Shown: one piece after another, positions 7,403 to 18,512 of the stretch
How the letters are laid out: every line of letters begins with the position of its first letter
Numbering within the stretch: the first letter of the stretch is position 1
NCBI RefSeq assembly: GCF_001758195.1
Contig: NZ_MASR01000001.1
Span: forward strand, 1,798,001 to 1,862,000
Reading direction: 5' to 3'
Length of the DNA stretch: 64,000 nt
Source: Pseudohongiella acticola
GTDB taxonomy: Bacteria > Pseudomonadota > Gammaproteobacteria > Pseudomonadales > Pseudohongiellaceae
The notes under the pieces: generated by a model
Told to the model about the DNA's origin: nothing
Databases searched by the model: none
The model's input: only the letters and a program-made list of their open reading frames with translations
Translations under genes and position numbers: made by a program

Positions 7403-8788
7403 ATGAAATCACCAGGCAACCGCCAGACCGGCTCAGTACACACAGGCGCACTCGGGCAGAAATTTGACTTTGCCGCAACGCTTGGCAGCAACAGGCCGGC
7501 TGGCAGCCACGCCATGACGCTGGCCGGCAGTCAGCAGAAAATTGCGCGCAGCCTGTTGTTCCGCCAACTGGGCAAAATCAGCAAAGGCCGTATTGTCATC
7601 GACGAAGGCCATGAGGTGCATGAGTTCGGTGAGCAGGGCGACGATGTCGTCACTGCGCATCTGGTGGTAACCGACCCGGCCTTCTATCAGGCGGTGGTGT
7701 TCAACGGCAGCATTGGTGGCGGTGAGTCCTACATGAAACAGCAGTGGCACACCAACGACCTGGTGCCGCTGGTGCGCATCATGGTGCTTAACATGTCGGT
7801 ACTCAAAGGCCTGGATCGAGGCAAGTCCCGCATCGCGCGTTTCATGAACGGGCTGCTGCATCGCCGCAATCGTAATTCACTGGAGGGCTCACGCAAAAAC
7901 ATTTCCGCACATTACGACCTGAGCAATGACTTTTTTGCCACCTTTCTTGATCCCAGCATGATGTATTCGTCGGCCATTTTTCGTGACGAATCACAAAGCC
8001 TGCACGAGGCCTCGTTAAACAAACTCAGCCATATCTGCGAACGCCTGCAGTTGAGCCCTGACGATCATCTGCTGGAAATTGGCACCGGCTGGGGCTCGAT
8101 GGCGATTCACGCGGCCAAACACTACGGTTGTCGTGTCACCACCACCACGATTTCCCAGGAGCAGTACAATCACGCCAGTCAGCGGGTGAGAGAGGAAGGC
8201 CTGCAGGACCGTGTAGAACTGCTGCTAAAAGACTATCGCGACCTGGACGGACAGTATGACAAGCTGGTTTCCATTGAAATGATTGAGGCGGTGGGGCATG
8301 AGTACTTCGCTACCTATTTTGCCAAATGCTCATCTCTGCTCAAGGCTTCGGGACTGATGCTGATTCAGGCCATCACCATTTCCGATCAGCGTTATGAAGA
8401 CGCCAAGCGCACCGTGGATTTTATTCAACGCTACATTTTCCCGGGTGGTTGCCTGCCCAGCAACAGTGCCATTGCGCATCACGTGGCGCGTGACACCGAT
8501 CTGCAGATTGTCGGCCTGGAAGACATCACCCGTGATTACGCCATGACCCTGGAGCGCTGGCGTAAAGCATTTCTGGCACACATGCCGGAAATTCAGGCGC
8601 AGGGTTTTGGCACTGATTTCATTCGCATGTGGGACTATTACCTGGCGTATTGTCAGGGAGGGTTCATGGAGCGGGTCATTCACACCGCACAGATTGTCAT
8701 GGCCAAACCCGACTACCGCCTGGCACCATTGCACGCGCGTATTCAGTCGCAGCAGACAGGCCCGGTACACGCACAGGACCACCGGTGA
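7403..8788 (+). CDS. cfa: Cyclopropane-fatty-acyl-phospholipid synthase family methyltransferase
   Basis: SAM-dependent methyltransferase of the CFA synthase family, acting on unsaturated acyl chains of membrane phospholipids. The 461-residue protein has the family's N-terminal lipid-binding domain (residues ~50-150) and a Rossmann methyltransferase domain with LEIGTGWGSMAIH (residues ~227-239). Further family segments are SNDFFATFLDPSMMYSSAIF and FIQRYIFPGGCLPS. The ATG at 7403 follows GAAAGGAG. Paralogues in ECF/ChrR regulons can make methylated, furan-fatty-acid precursors instead of cyclopropanes, so the exact product is open. The stop overlaps the GTG of the next gene. Confidence 0.92.
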   Translation: MKSPGNRQTGSVHTGALGQKFDFAATLGSNRPAGSHAMTLAGSQQKIARSLLFRQLGKISKGRIVIDEGHEVHEFGEQGDDVVTAHLVVTDPAFYQAVVFNGSIGGGESYMKQQWHTNDLVPLVRIMVLNMSVLKGLDRGKSRIARFMNGLLHRRNRNSLEGSRKNISAHYDLSNDFFATFLDPSMMYSSAIFRDESQSLHEASLNKLSHICERLQLSPDDHLLEIGTGWGSMAIHAAKHYGCRVTTTTISQEQYNHASQRVREEGLQDRVELLLKDYRDLDGQYDKLVSIEMIEAVGHEYFATYFAKCSSLLKASGLMLIQAITISDQRYEDAKRTVDFIQRYIFPGGCLPSNSAIAHHVARDTDLQIVGLEDITRDYAMTLERWRKAFLAHMPEIQAQGFGTDFIRMWDYYLAYCQGGFMERVIHTAQIVMAKPDYRLAPLHARIQSQQTGPVHAQDHR

Positions 8789-9357
8789 CGGCATTGACCA
8801 GTCATCGTCCGGTCGTGTTGTTGGGCGCCCTACATCTGTCACAGCGCCAGCACACTATTCCGAACGCAGTTGCCTTTCAGCTTGGCTGGTGGGCGTGCGT
8901 GCTGGGTGGCTCCTGGCTCGCGATGGCAGTGATGCCGGCGGTGGTTGCGTTACACCTGAACGCAGTGCCAGACAAACGCACCGAGTTTTTATTCCTGCTG
9001 CAGTGCACTGCCCTCGGTTTCATCTGTGACATGGCGCTCATTTCGGCGGGCATACTGGAGACCGGGTATTTTCTGCCACCGCTCTGGCTCACCAGTCTCT
9101 GGATCCTGTTCGGTACTACGGTGGGTTATGCGTTACGCTTTTTCCATGACCGCCTCGCGCTTTGTATCGCCGGCGGCGCCGTGTTTGCACCTACGTCGTA
9201 CTTTGGCGGGGCGAAACTGGCCGACGTTACCCTGCTGGAACCGATCTGGCTGGCCCTGCTGATCATCAGTTTGATGTGGGCCATGATGTTCCCTTTGTTG
9301 ATCAGACTGCATGCCCTGAACAAAAAACGGTTTAGCAAAAAAGCACTGACCCATTAA
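8785..9357 (+). CDS. DUF2878 family membrane protein
   Basis: A 190-residue integral membrane protein of the DUF2878 family, function unknown. The conserved N-terminal FQLGWWACVLGG segment lies near residues 32-43 and about five to six hydrophobic helices follow, ending in a basic KKRFSKKALTH tail. I place the start at GTG 8785, which overlaps the CFA synthase stop as GTGA and has AGGA six bases upstream. DUF2878 genes often accompany cfa and DUF1365 genes, and the coupling here supports a shared task in the inner membrane. Confidence 0.85.
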   Translation: MTALTSHRPVVLLGALHLSQRQHTIPNAVAFQLGWWACVLGGSWLAMAVMPAVVALHLNAVPDKRTEFLFLLQCTALGFICDMALISAGILETGYFLPPLWLTSLWILFGTTVGYALRFFHDRLALCIAGGAVFAPTSYFGGAKLADVTLLEPIWLALLIISLMWAMMFPLLIRLHALNKKRFSKKALTH

Positions 9358-9387
9358 CTCGAACGTCGAATTCAGATGGAGGACCGC

Positions 9388-10239
9388 ATGACCAAACACC
9401 TGCTCTGCCTGGCGCTGTTAAGCGCACTCGCGGCTTCCCAAGCGCTGGCCCAAGCTTCTTCACAAGAGCCTTTAGCGAACTCAGGAAAAGAGCCTTCAGC
9501 GAACTCAGGAAAAGAGCCTTTAGCGAACTCAAAAAAAGAGCCTTTAGCGAACTCAGGAAAAGAGCCCTCAGCGGAGCCCTGGGCCATCGGCACGGCCTGG
9601 TCCACCGATAAATCGGAAGTACTGTACCGGGAGATTCATTTTGCCAACGACCCCGATCTTGATCTGACCACGCGCGTTGAGTACCGAACTCCGGATGGCG
9701 AACTGTTCGGCGAAAAGGACATCGATTATTCGGTGTCCACCACCGCGCCAGCAATTTCCCAGGCGGACCACCGCAATGACGCCCGCATCACCACGCGCCA
9801 TCCCAATGCCGAGCCGGGCCCCTACGTGGAGCTTGAGGTACGCCCACACGACAGCGATGAGATTCAGCGCGAGCAGTTTGATTATGAAGAAGGCCTGATC
9901 ATAGACGCCGGCTTTGATCCGTTTGTGCGCGAGCACTGGGACCGCCTGGTCGATGGCCGCCGCATTACCACCGATTTCCTGGTACCTGCGCGCATGGATA
10001 CGGTGCACATCAGTATCCGCAAGACTGACAACGACGAGTGCAACTTCCCGTCACAGAACATGCACTGCTTTATCATCAACCCGGCCGGACTGTTGCGCAT
10101 GGTGAGCTGGTTTGTTGACCCCATACTGATTGGCTATGATGCTGATTCGCGCCGTTTGCTGATGTTCGAAGGCGTCAGCAATTTCCGCGATGATGCCGGC
10201 GAACCACGCAACACGCTGATACACTTCGAGTATTTCTGA
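9388..10239 (+). CDS. Secreted protein of unknown function with 8-residue repeats
   Basis: I do not recognise a family for this 283-residue protein. A typical signal peptide (MTKHLLCLALLSALAASQALA, cleaved near residue 21) predicts export. It is followed by four 8-residue repeats of the type EPLANSGK, encoded by exact 24-base units. The remaining ~220 residues look like a beta-rich domain with the segments TRVEYRTPDGELFGEKDIDY and a C-terminal LLMFEGVSNFRDDAG. The ATG at 9388 is preceded by GGAGG; an in-frame ATG at 9376 lacks such a site. It is 30 bases after the DUF2878 gene and may be the last gene of the ECF-controlled operon. Confidence 0.75.
   Translation: MTKHLLCLALLSALAASQALAQASSQEPLANSGKEPSANSGKEPLANSKKEPLANSGKEPSAEPWAIGTAWSTDKSEVLYREIHFANDPDLDLTTRVEYRTPDGELFGEKDIDYSVSTTAPAISQADHRNDARITTRHPNAEPGPYVELEVRPHDSDEIQREQFDYEEGLIIDAGFDPFVREHWDRLVDGRRITTDFLVPARMDTVHISIRKTDNDECNFPSQNMHCFIINPAGLLRMVSWFVDPILIGYDADSRRLLMFEGVSNFRDDAGEPRNTLIHFEYF
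9466..9561 (+). repeat. 24-base coding tandem repeat (EP-x-ANSGK)
   Basis: Units beginning GAGCC start at 9466, 9490, 9514 and 9538, exactly 24 bases apart, with a fragment of a fifth at 9562. Copies differ at only a few positions (TTA/TCA and GGA/AAA swaps). The period is a multiple of three, so copy-number change would keep the reading frame. Confidence 0.93.
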
Positions 10240-10275
10240 ACCCCTGGTCACAGAGCGGGCGTCCGGTTTTTGCGG

Positions 10276-10300
10276 TATAATCCTCCGCCCTGAGCGGAGG
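10276..10300 (+). promoter_or_regulatory. TATAAT box and hairpin over the DUF2889 ribosome binding site
   Basis: A perfect TATAAT stands at 10276-10281, with no good -35 box at the usual distance. Directly after it, CCTCCGC (10282-10288) and GCGGAGG (10294-10300) form a 7-base inverted repeat with a 5-base loop, and the right arm contains the GGAGG ribosome binding site of the gene at 10309. Either a translation-limiting hairpin or an operator is possible; neither is shown. Confidence 0.5.
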
Positions 10301-10308
10301 AAAGATTA

Positions 10309-10971
10309 ATGGCATTGACACAGGCAGTAGCGCGCGAACATATCCATACGCGCCAGATCAACTTCACCGGCTATGAACGTGAGGATGGCTGGTTTGACAT
10401 CGAAGCTCATCTGACTGACACCAAGACCTATGCCTTTAGCAACAACTGGCGTGGCACCATTGAGCCGGGTGAAGCGCTGCATGAGATGCTGCTGCGCGTC
10501 ACCATCAATGACAAATTCCAGATTCAGGATATTGAAGCCGCCACCGAGCACAGTCCGTTCTCCATCTGCCCGGATATCACCCCGGTCTACAAGGCGCTGA
10601 TTGGCGTCACCATGGGGCCGGGCTGGCGTCGTGTCATCCGCGAACGCGTGGGCGGCATGCAGGGCTGCACCCATCTGACCGAACTGCTTTATCCGATGGC
10701 AACCGTGGCCATTCAGACCATCAAGCCGCTGCAGAACCACCGCCGCAAACTCGCCGACTCCGACAGCAAGCAGCATGTGGGTCGCCCGTTTGTGCTCAAT
10801 ACCTGTCATGCCTGGGCCGAGCACTCGCCGGTAGTGAAAGAGAATGCCCCGGACTACTATGTTCCACGCGCCAAGGAATCTGAAGACAATGCGGCATCCG
10901 GAAACAACGACAGCATTTCGTTAACGTCGCTTAGCGATGCGGATCCGGCAACAGAGGAATCAACAGGGTAA
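10309..10971 (+). CDS. DUF2889 domain-containing protein
   Basis: A 220-residue protein of the DUF2889 family, of unknown function. The recognisable core is HTRQINFTGYEREDGWFDIEAHLTD-like sequence at residues ~12-36, then GEALHEMLLRVTIND and the conserved MQGCTHLTELLYPMAT segment near residues 120-136. The last ~35 residues are acidic and serine-rich and look disordered. The start is ATG at 10309, with GGAGGAAAG upstream. The 3' end overlaps the convergent pdsS gene by 41 bases, so both proteins' C-termini share that DNA. Confidence 0.9.
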   Translation: MALTQAVAREHIHTRQINFTGYEREDGWFDIEAHLTDTKTYAFSNNWRGTIEPGEALHEMLLRVTINDKFQIQDIEAATEHSPFSICPDITPVYKALIGVTMGPGWRRVIRERVGGMQGCTHLTELLYPMATVAIQTIKPLQNHRRKLADSDSKQHVGRPFVLNTCHAWAEHSPVVKENAPDYYVPRAKESEDNAASGNNDSISLTSLSDADPATEESTG

Positions 10972-13138
10972 TTGCCACGCCTTCAAATTCGGCGATGTTC
11001 TCGGCGCGAATCTGACCCTGATGAAACTCGGAAACCAGTCGTGCAATGTGCAGCCCCATACCCAGATGGGGTTCGCGCTGCTTCTCCTGCGGCCGCACTG
11101 AAATCATGGAATCAAACAGACGTCCCTTCATTTCTTCCGGAAGATAGGGGCCGTAGTTTGTCACCCGCAGCACCGCCCTGCCCTTGATGGCACGACAGAA
11201 AACGGTAATCGGTTTTTGCGGGTAGGTGAACTCAACTGCATTGGCGATCAGCTTGTCCATTAACTGCGCGATATATTCGGGCACACCATTGATCATCACC
11301 GGCCCCTGCAGGTCCGCCTTGATCACCGCATCCGGGTACGCCAGCCGATAGCCTTCAACACAGCCAGCCAATACCTTCTCCAGGTCAATCACTTCTTTCT
11401 CTGAGGTTTGCAGCATCTGCTCGAGTCGCGTGGCTTCGCTCATGTTGGTCAGAATCAGGTTGAGTCGACTGATGCCTTCTTCCGCGCGCTGAATATAAAC
11501 CGAGGACTCTTTGTCTTGCGCCGTCATGCCCAGATTCTCCAGTGACGAGCGCACCACAGTGACCGGTGTGCGCAGCTCGTGCGACAGGCGTGATGACATG
11601 TTCTCCAGATAATTGGTGTATTGCCCCAGCCGTTCCACAATATTGTAGAAACTGCGTGACAGGTCACCGATCTCATCCGAGTTGCCGCTGGCGACGATGG
11701 TGTTTTTCAGGCGCCCATTGTCATCGATGATATTCTCCGCCTGGTTACGCAGCGCCCGGATCCGCGCCGATATACGCGACGCAAAAAAGAACAGACCGAA
11801 TACCACCAACAGCATCACGCCCAGAATGGTATTGAACAAAGTTTCCAGGGCCTGGTTACGGAATGTGCGTATGCCATTCATGTTCTGATCCACCGCCACC
11901 GCACCCATGATTTCACCATCGGCATAAATGGGGTAAGCCGCTTCCAGAATACGTGTGCGGTTGTCGTCAATGGAGCGGAACTGAGTGCGCGGCTGACCAT
12001 CGAGCGCGGCGCTCAGGTGCGCGCCCGCCAGCGTACTGCCGGTATAAAGCTCGTCAATAAAGTCATTGGAGGGTTTGGTCAGAACCCGGTAATACATCGG
12101 GTGCAGAATATTGTTTTCAATATAGCGCCAGTACCGGTTGTCCGATTCCTCCGGGGATTCCGGCGCAATGCTGAGACCGCTGGCTGACTGGATATCGCCG
12201 ACACTGAGCAATACACGACTGCCCCGGTCCACCACCTGAATGCGCGAGTTGGTGTGCCCCATGCCTTCAACAATCTTGTCGATCTCCGGTGTCGGGCGCA
12301 GTAGTGAGCCCAGTCGCTGTGGATTATTGACACTGGATGTCGCCACCACCGCGTTGACATTCCTGGCCTCGGCGCTGTCGACGTCATAGATGGCCAGACC
12401 AAAATTGTCGCCCAGCATGTTCAGCGGCATGCGCATTTCAACAATATAACCGTCTTCGGTTTCATACCATTGCCCGCTGATACGCTCCTCATGCTCCAAT
12501 GCGCCAATGTCGCGCAGATCGTCGCCTATTTCATAGGCGTAGATGAATTCGGGGCCGCGCGGCGAGATGACAAAACGCTGCAACTGGTTGTCTCGCGACA
12601 CCATGGACACCTGCAGAAAGTCACTGCGATGAATGCTGAGACTGTCCGGTGCGCGGTAGACAATGTTGTTATCTACCACTTTGACGTAGGCGTACAGGTA
12701 GCGGTTGTGTTCGCCCAGCAGCAGTTTGAAGTTCAGCGATTCGTCATTGTGGTAATAACGCGAGAACTCGCTTTGCGGGTTCAGCGGTGTGGCAATGGTG
12801 TTGGCACGGCCGTAGGACAGCTCATAACGCTGATAGTCGCGCCAGTCGACCAGGGTGAGGTCATCCAGCGACAAGGGTGAATAGATTGGATACACGTACA
12901 GGTTTTCGCTGCGACGGGCCGGACTGAAGGTGCCTTCGTCAAACAGCTCGGGCCGTTCGTTCAGAGCTGTCGCCAGCGCCTGGGCGGTGCCCAGCACGAC
13001 CTGTTCCTGGCCGCGGCGCAGGTATTCTTCCATCTCCAGAATATACTGATACCCAAGCCAGGGAATGACCAGCAGAAAGCTGGACAGAAACACCAGCTTC
13101 GAGCGAATTCCAAATGGGTTTTTCAGTGCCCCGGGCAT
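10931..13138 (-). CDS. pdsS: Sortase-system type sensor histidine kinase
   Basis: Membrane histidine kinase of 735 residues that I recognise as the 'proteobacterial dedicated sortase system' kinase type. An N-terminal membrane helix lies at residues ~14-32, a large periplasmic sensor region at ~60-430, and a second helix (MLLVVFGLFFFAS) near 440. A HAMP-like linker, HisKA (LSHELRTPVTVVRS, histidine near residue 520) and an HATPase domain ending GMGLHIARLVSEFHQG follow. The ATG at 13138 has AGGA upstream. It is 25 bases after the response regulator gene on the same strand. In other marine proteobacteria this pair sits beside a sortase and its LPXTG-like substrate, neither of which is in this window. 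Confidence 0.88.
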   Translation of the reverse strand: MPGALKNPFGIRSKLVFLSSFLLVIPWLGYQYILEMEEYLRRGQEQVVLGTAQALATALNERPELFDEGTFSPARRSENLYVYPIYSPLSLDDLTLVDWRDYQRYELSYGRANTIATPLNPQSEFSRYYHNDESLNFKLLLGEHNRYLYAYVKVVDNNIVYRAPDSLSIHRSDFLQVSMVSRDNQLQRFVISPRGPEFIYAYEIGDDLRDIGALEHEERISGQWYETEDGYIVEMRMPLNMLGDNFGLAIYDVDSAEARNVNAVVATSSVNNPQRLGSLLRPTPEIDKIVEGMGHTNSRIQVVDRGSRVLLSVGDIQSASGLSIAPESPEESDNRYWRYIENNILHPMYYRVLTKPSNDFIDELYTGSTLAGAHLSAALDGQPRTQFRSIDDNRTRILEAAYPIYADGEIMGAVAVDQNMNGIRTFRNQALETLFNTILGVMLLVVFGLFFFASRISARIRALRNQAENIIDDNGRLKNTIVASGNSDEIGDLSRSFYNIVERLGQYTNYLENMSSRLSHELRTPVTVVRSSLENLGMTAQDKESSVYIQRAEEGISRLNLILTNMSEATRLEQMLQTSEKEVIDLEKVLAGCVEGYRLAYPDAVIKADLQGPVMINGVPEYIAQLMDKLIANAVEFTYPQKPITVFCRAIKGRAVLRVTNYGPYLPEEMKGRLFDSMISVRPQEKQREPHLGMGLHIARLVSEFHQGQIRAENIAEFEGVAITLLIPLLPDPHR

Positions 13139-13163
13139 GCGTTTTCCTATGGTTACCTGACGT

Positions 13164-13892
13164 TCAGGACTGGCCCTGGCTGTCAGCGCTGGCGCCGGTC
13201 ACGGTTGTGTTCCAGCGATAGCCCATGCCGTACACGGTTTCGATACAGTCAAAGTCGGCGTCAACCTGAATAAATTTGCGGCGGATGCGTTTAACGTGCG
13301 AGGTGATGGTGCTGCCATCAACAAAAATTTTCGACTCCTGCATTAACACCTGCCGGCTTTTGACATGACCGGGAAACTTCACCAGTGCGTGCACCATCCA
13401 GAATTCGGTTACCGTCAGTGGCACCGGAATACCGTCCCACTGCACGGTCAGGCGCCCGATATCCAGCACCAGCTTGTCGCGCTGCAACAGATTCTCCGGG
13501 GAAGTGGGCAGGTTGAGCGCGTCCTGGCGACGGAACAGCGCCGCAATGCGGGCTGACAGGTGCGGCAGGCTGATATCCTTGGTCAGGTAGTCATCTGCGC
13601 CCATGCGCAGACCGCTGACGGTGTCGAAGTCATTGTCACGTGCGGTCAGGAAGATGATGGGCAGGGTCTCTGACATTGAGCGCAGGCTCTGGCACAGGGT
13701 AAAACCACCGTCGATCTCGTTCTCCAGACCGATATCGATGATAGCCAGGTTGGGCAAACGCAGATCAAACGCCTTCATCGCCTCGCGGCGATTGGCAAAG
13801 GTCTGGACTTCGTAACCCTGCTTGCGCAACACATCCGCGTAATTCTCGCGAATCGCCGCTTCATCTTCCACAATTGCAATTCTTCGCGCCAT
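13164..13892 (-). CDS. pdsR: Sortase-system type response regulator, OmpR/winged-helix
   Basis: DNA-binding response regulator of 242 residues and the partner of the kinase gene downstream. The receiver domain (residues ~4-120) has the acidic pair in VEDEAAI, the phosphoacceptor Asp in IIDIGL near residue 52, the TARDND segment and the switch-region lysine in DYLTKDIS. The C-terminal winged helix (residues ~145-230) ends with HVKRIRRKFIQVD and ETVYGMGYRW, typical of the OmpR/PhoB class. The ATG at 13892 follows AAGGTGG. Upstream lies 259 bases of non-coding DNA shared with a divergent glutathione transferase gene. Confidence 0.9.
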   Translation of the reverse strand: MARRIAIVEDEAAIRENYADVLRKQGYEVQTFANRREAMKAFDLRLPNLAIIDIGLENEIDGGFTLCQSLRSMSETLPIIFLTARDNDFDTVSGLRMGADDYLTKDISLPHLSARIAALFRRQDALNLPTSPENLLQRDKLVLDIGRLTVQWDGIPVPLTVTEFWMVHALVKFPGHVKSRQVLMQESKIFVDGSTITSHVKRIRRKFIQVDADFDCIETVYGMGYRWNTTVTGASADSQGQS

Positions 13893-14151
13893 AACCCACC
13901 TTTTCTTTCATTCCGGTTAGCCCGGTCGTTAGCCGTCTAGCCCGGCACCACATCAGCGGCAAATATACGCTAATTATCGGGCGTTTAAAGCCTGCTGCCA
14001 GCGCTTCACGGCGGTTGCCATGATTTTGCCATATTTATTCAGGACAAAGCCCTTGTTGAGAACTGACACAGCAACAAAGCTGGTGTCTAATCCTTCAAAC
14101 AGACAAAAACGGCAAAAACCAGACAACACACCTATTGCGGAGTCATTTTAA

Positions 14152-14814
14152 ATGAGCAGCACCCGATTGGTCATTGGCAACAAAAACTTCTCCTCGTGGT
14201 CGATGCGGCCCTGGCTGCTGCTGAAGCACTTCGAGATACCGTTTGAGGAGGTCAATGTCGCCCTGTATCAGCGCAATACGGCCGAAAAGCTGGGTCCGTT
14301 GTCGCCGTCGCTGAAGGTGCCTGCCCTGCTGCATCATGAAACCACGGTCTGGGACTCAATGGCGATTTGTGAGTATGTTTCCGAGGCCCTGCTTGACGGT
14401 AAAGGCTGGCCTGCCAGCCCGCGCAAACGCGCCACCGCCCGATCAGTGTGCGCGGAGATTCATGCCGAATTTGCCAATCTCAAGAAAGACTGGCCGATGA
14501 ACTGCAAAGCCAGTGTCGACCTGTCTGTGTCCGAGCCTATAGCAGAGGAAATTGCCCGTATTGATGCGATCTGGAGCTGCTGCCGCCGCAAGCATGGCCT
14601 GGGCGGTGAATATCTGTATGGCCGCTTCTCCATAGCCGACTGCATGTCCGCGCCCATTGCCCTGGTCTTACGCAGTTACGGTGCCGAGCTCAGTGCCGGG
14701 GCACAGCGTTATGCCGATACCCTGCTGGCACATCCGGCCGTGCAGGAGTGGATCAGCCAGGGTCAGGCCGAGGAAGATCCCGATACCGCAATGCCGTTCG
14801 CCAGCAGTATGTGA
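14152..14814 (+). CDS. Glutathione S-transferase family protein
   Basis: Cytosolic glutathione transferase-like protein of 220 residues. The N-terminal thioredoxin-fold domain (residues ~4-80) has NKNFSSWSMRPWLLLK, with serines in the position expected for glutathione activation, plus the cis-proline LKVPALL and the DSMAICEYV segment that binds the glutathione gamma-glutamyl group. The C-terminal helical domain includes FSIADCMSAPIALVL, the conserved N-capping motif region. The physiological electrophile is unknown. It is transcribed alone, divergent from pdsR, with about 140 bases to the convergent aroG gene. Confidence 0.9.
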   Translation: MSSTRLVIGNKNFSSWSMRPWLLLKHFEIPFEEVNVALYQRNTAEKLGPLSPSLKVPALLHHETTVWDSMAICEYVSEALLDGKGWPASPRKRATARSVCAEIHAEFANLKKDWPMNCKASVDLSVSEPIAEEIARIDAIWSCCRRKHGLGGEYLYGRFSIADCMSAPIALVLRSYGAELSAGAQRYADTLLAHPAVQEWISQGQAEEDPDTAMPFASSM

Positions 14815-14952
14815 TGGTCAAGGCTATAGTAAACGTGCGCGCCACCCGGTAAAGCACTCAGGACCAGGACGACGCCGCTGGCGCCTTTATTGTCCTTCGT
14901 ATTTTACCGACCGCTACACACGCTCAATGCCAGTAAATTCGCGGTGCGGCTA

Positions 14953-16026
14953 TCAGGCTTTGCGGGCCGGCAACACGTCTTTCAGTTTGGCGGCCATTTC
15001 CCGGATTGTGCGCTCGGTTTCACTCCAGTCGATACAGGCATCGGTCACTGACACACCGTATTCCAGATCATTAAGATCCTTGGGGATCTTCTGGTTGCCA
15101 AAATTGATGTTGCTTTCCAGCATCACACCAATAATGGACTGGTTGCCTTCCAGGATCTGGTTGGTGACATCCTTTAATACCAGCGACTGAATCGACGGAT
15201 CCTTGTTGGAATTGGCGTGGCTGCAGTCAATCATGATGTTGGTGTTTACACCGCCTTTTTCCAGCGCGGCTTCTGCCTGCGCAACATGCACCGAGTCGTA
15301 ATTGGGGCCGGCATTACCGCCCCGCAGCACAACGTGTGCGTAGGGATTGCCTTTGGTCTTGACCACGGCGACCTGACCTTCCTTGCTGATGCCCAGGAAA
15401 CGGTGCGGGTGACTGACCGACTGCATGGCATTGACCGCCACGGTCAGGCCACCGTCAGTGCCGTTCTTGAAGCCAACTGCTGACGATAGGCCACTGGACA
15501 TCTCACGGTGAGTCTGCGACTCCGTGGTGCGGGCGCCAATGGCTGACCATGAAATCAGATCCTGAAGGTACTGGGGCGAAATCGGATCCAGTGCTTCGGT
15601 TGATGCTGGCAGGCCCATGCCCACAATATCCAGCAACAGCTTGCGCCCGATGCGCAGGCCTTCTTCTATCTGGAATGTGTCATCCATAAACGGGTCATTG
15701 ATCAGACCTTTCCAGCCCACCGATGTCCGGGGTTTCTCAAAATACACACGCATGACCAGGCACAGCGTATCCTTGACCTCGTCAGCCAACTTCTGCAGGC
15801 GACGGGCGTAATCCAGCGCAGCTTCCGTATCGTGAATCGAACACGGCCCCACCACCACAAACAGGCGCGGGTCTTTTCGATCCAGGATATTAAAAATGCT
15901 CTGCCGGGCATCGCGCACTGACGCCAGTGCGGCACCTTCCAGTGGCAGGTCAGCCTTAAGCTGTTGCGGGGTCATCAAGGCCTCGATGGACTCAATGTTC
16001 AAATCGTCTGCTTTTATGTCAGTCAT
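14953..16026 (-). CDS. aroG: 3-deoxy-7-phosphoheptulonate synthase (class I)
   Basis: DAHP synthase, the first enzyme of the shikimate pathway, which joins phosphoenolpyruvate and erythrose 4-phosphate. The 357-residue length and the sequence VVGPCSIHDTEAALDYARRL (near residue 58) mark the class I alpha type of E. coli AroF/G/H. Further support comes from RVYFEKPRTSVGWKGLIND and the metal/substrate segment MIDCSHANSNKDP. Feedback specificity (Phe, Tyr or Trp) cannot be decided from reading alone, so the symbol is the best guess among three isozymes. It stands alone, 56 bases downstream of thiC on the same strand. Confidence 0.94.
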   Translation of the reverse strand: MTDIKADDLNIESIEALMTPQQLKADLPLEGAALASVRDARQSIFNILDRKDPRLFVVVGPCSIHDTEAALDYARRLQKLADEVKDTLCLVMRVYFEKPRTSVGWKGLINDPFMDDTFQIEEGLRIGRKLLLDIVGMGLPASTEALDPISPQYLQDLISWSAIGARTTESQTHREMSSGLSSAVGFKNGTDGGLTVAVNAMQSVSHPHRFLGISKEGQVAVVKTKGNPYAHVVLRGGNAGPNYDSVHVAQAEAALEKGGVNTNIMIDCSHANSNKDPSIQSLVLKDVTNQILEGNQSIIGVMLESNINFGNQKIPKDLNDLEYGVSVTDACIDWSETERTIREMAAKLKDVLPARKA

Positions 16027-16082
16027 GCGTCAAAACTCTTTTCTAATGTTATCTGGTTCAGGGTGAATAACAGCGGTATCGC

Positions 16083-18512
<2,430 letters not shown>

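Noticed and set aside
14815-14952. Terminator between GST and aroG genes
   Set aside because: Only a four-base CGCC/GGCG stem is visible, without a proper T run.
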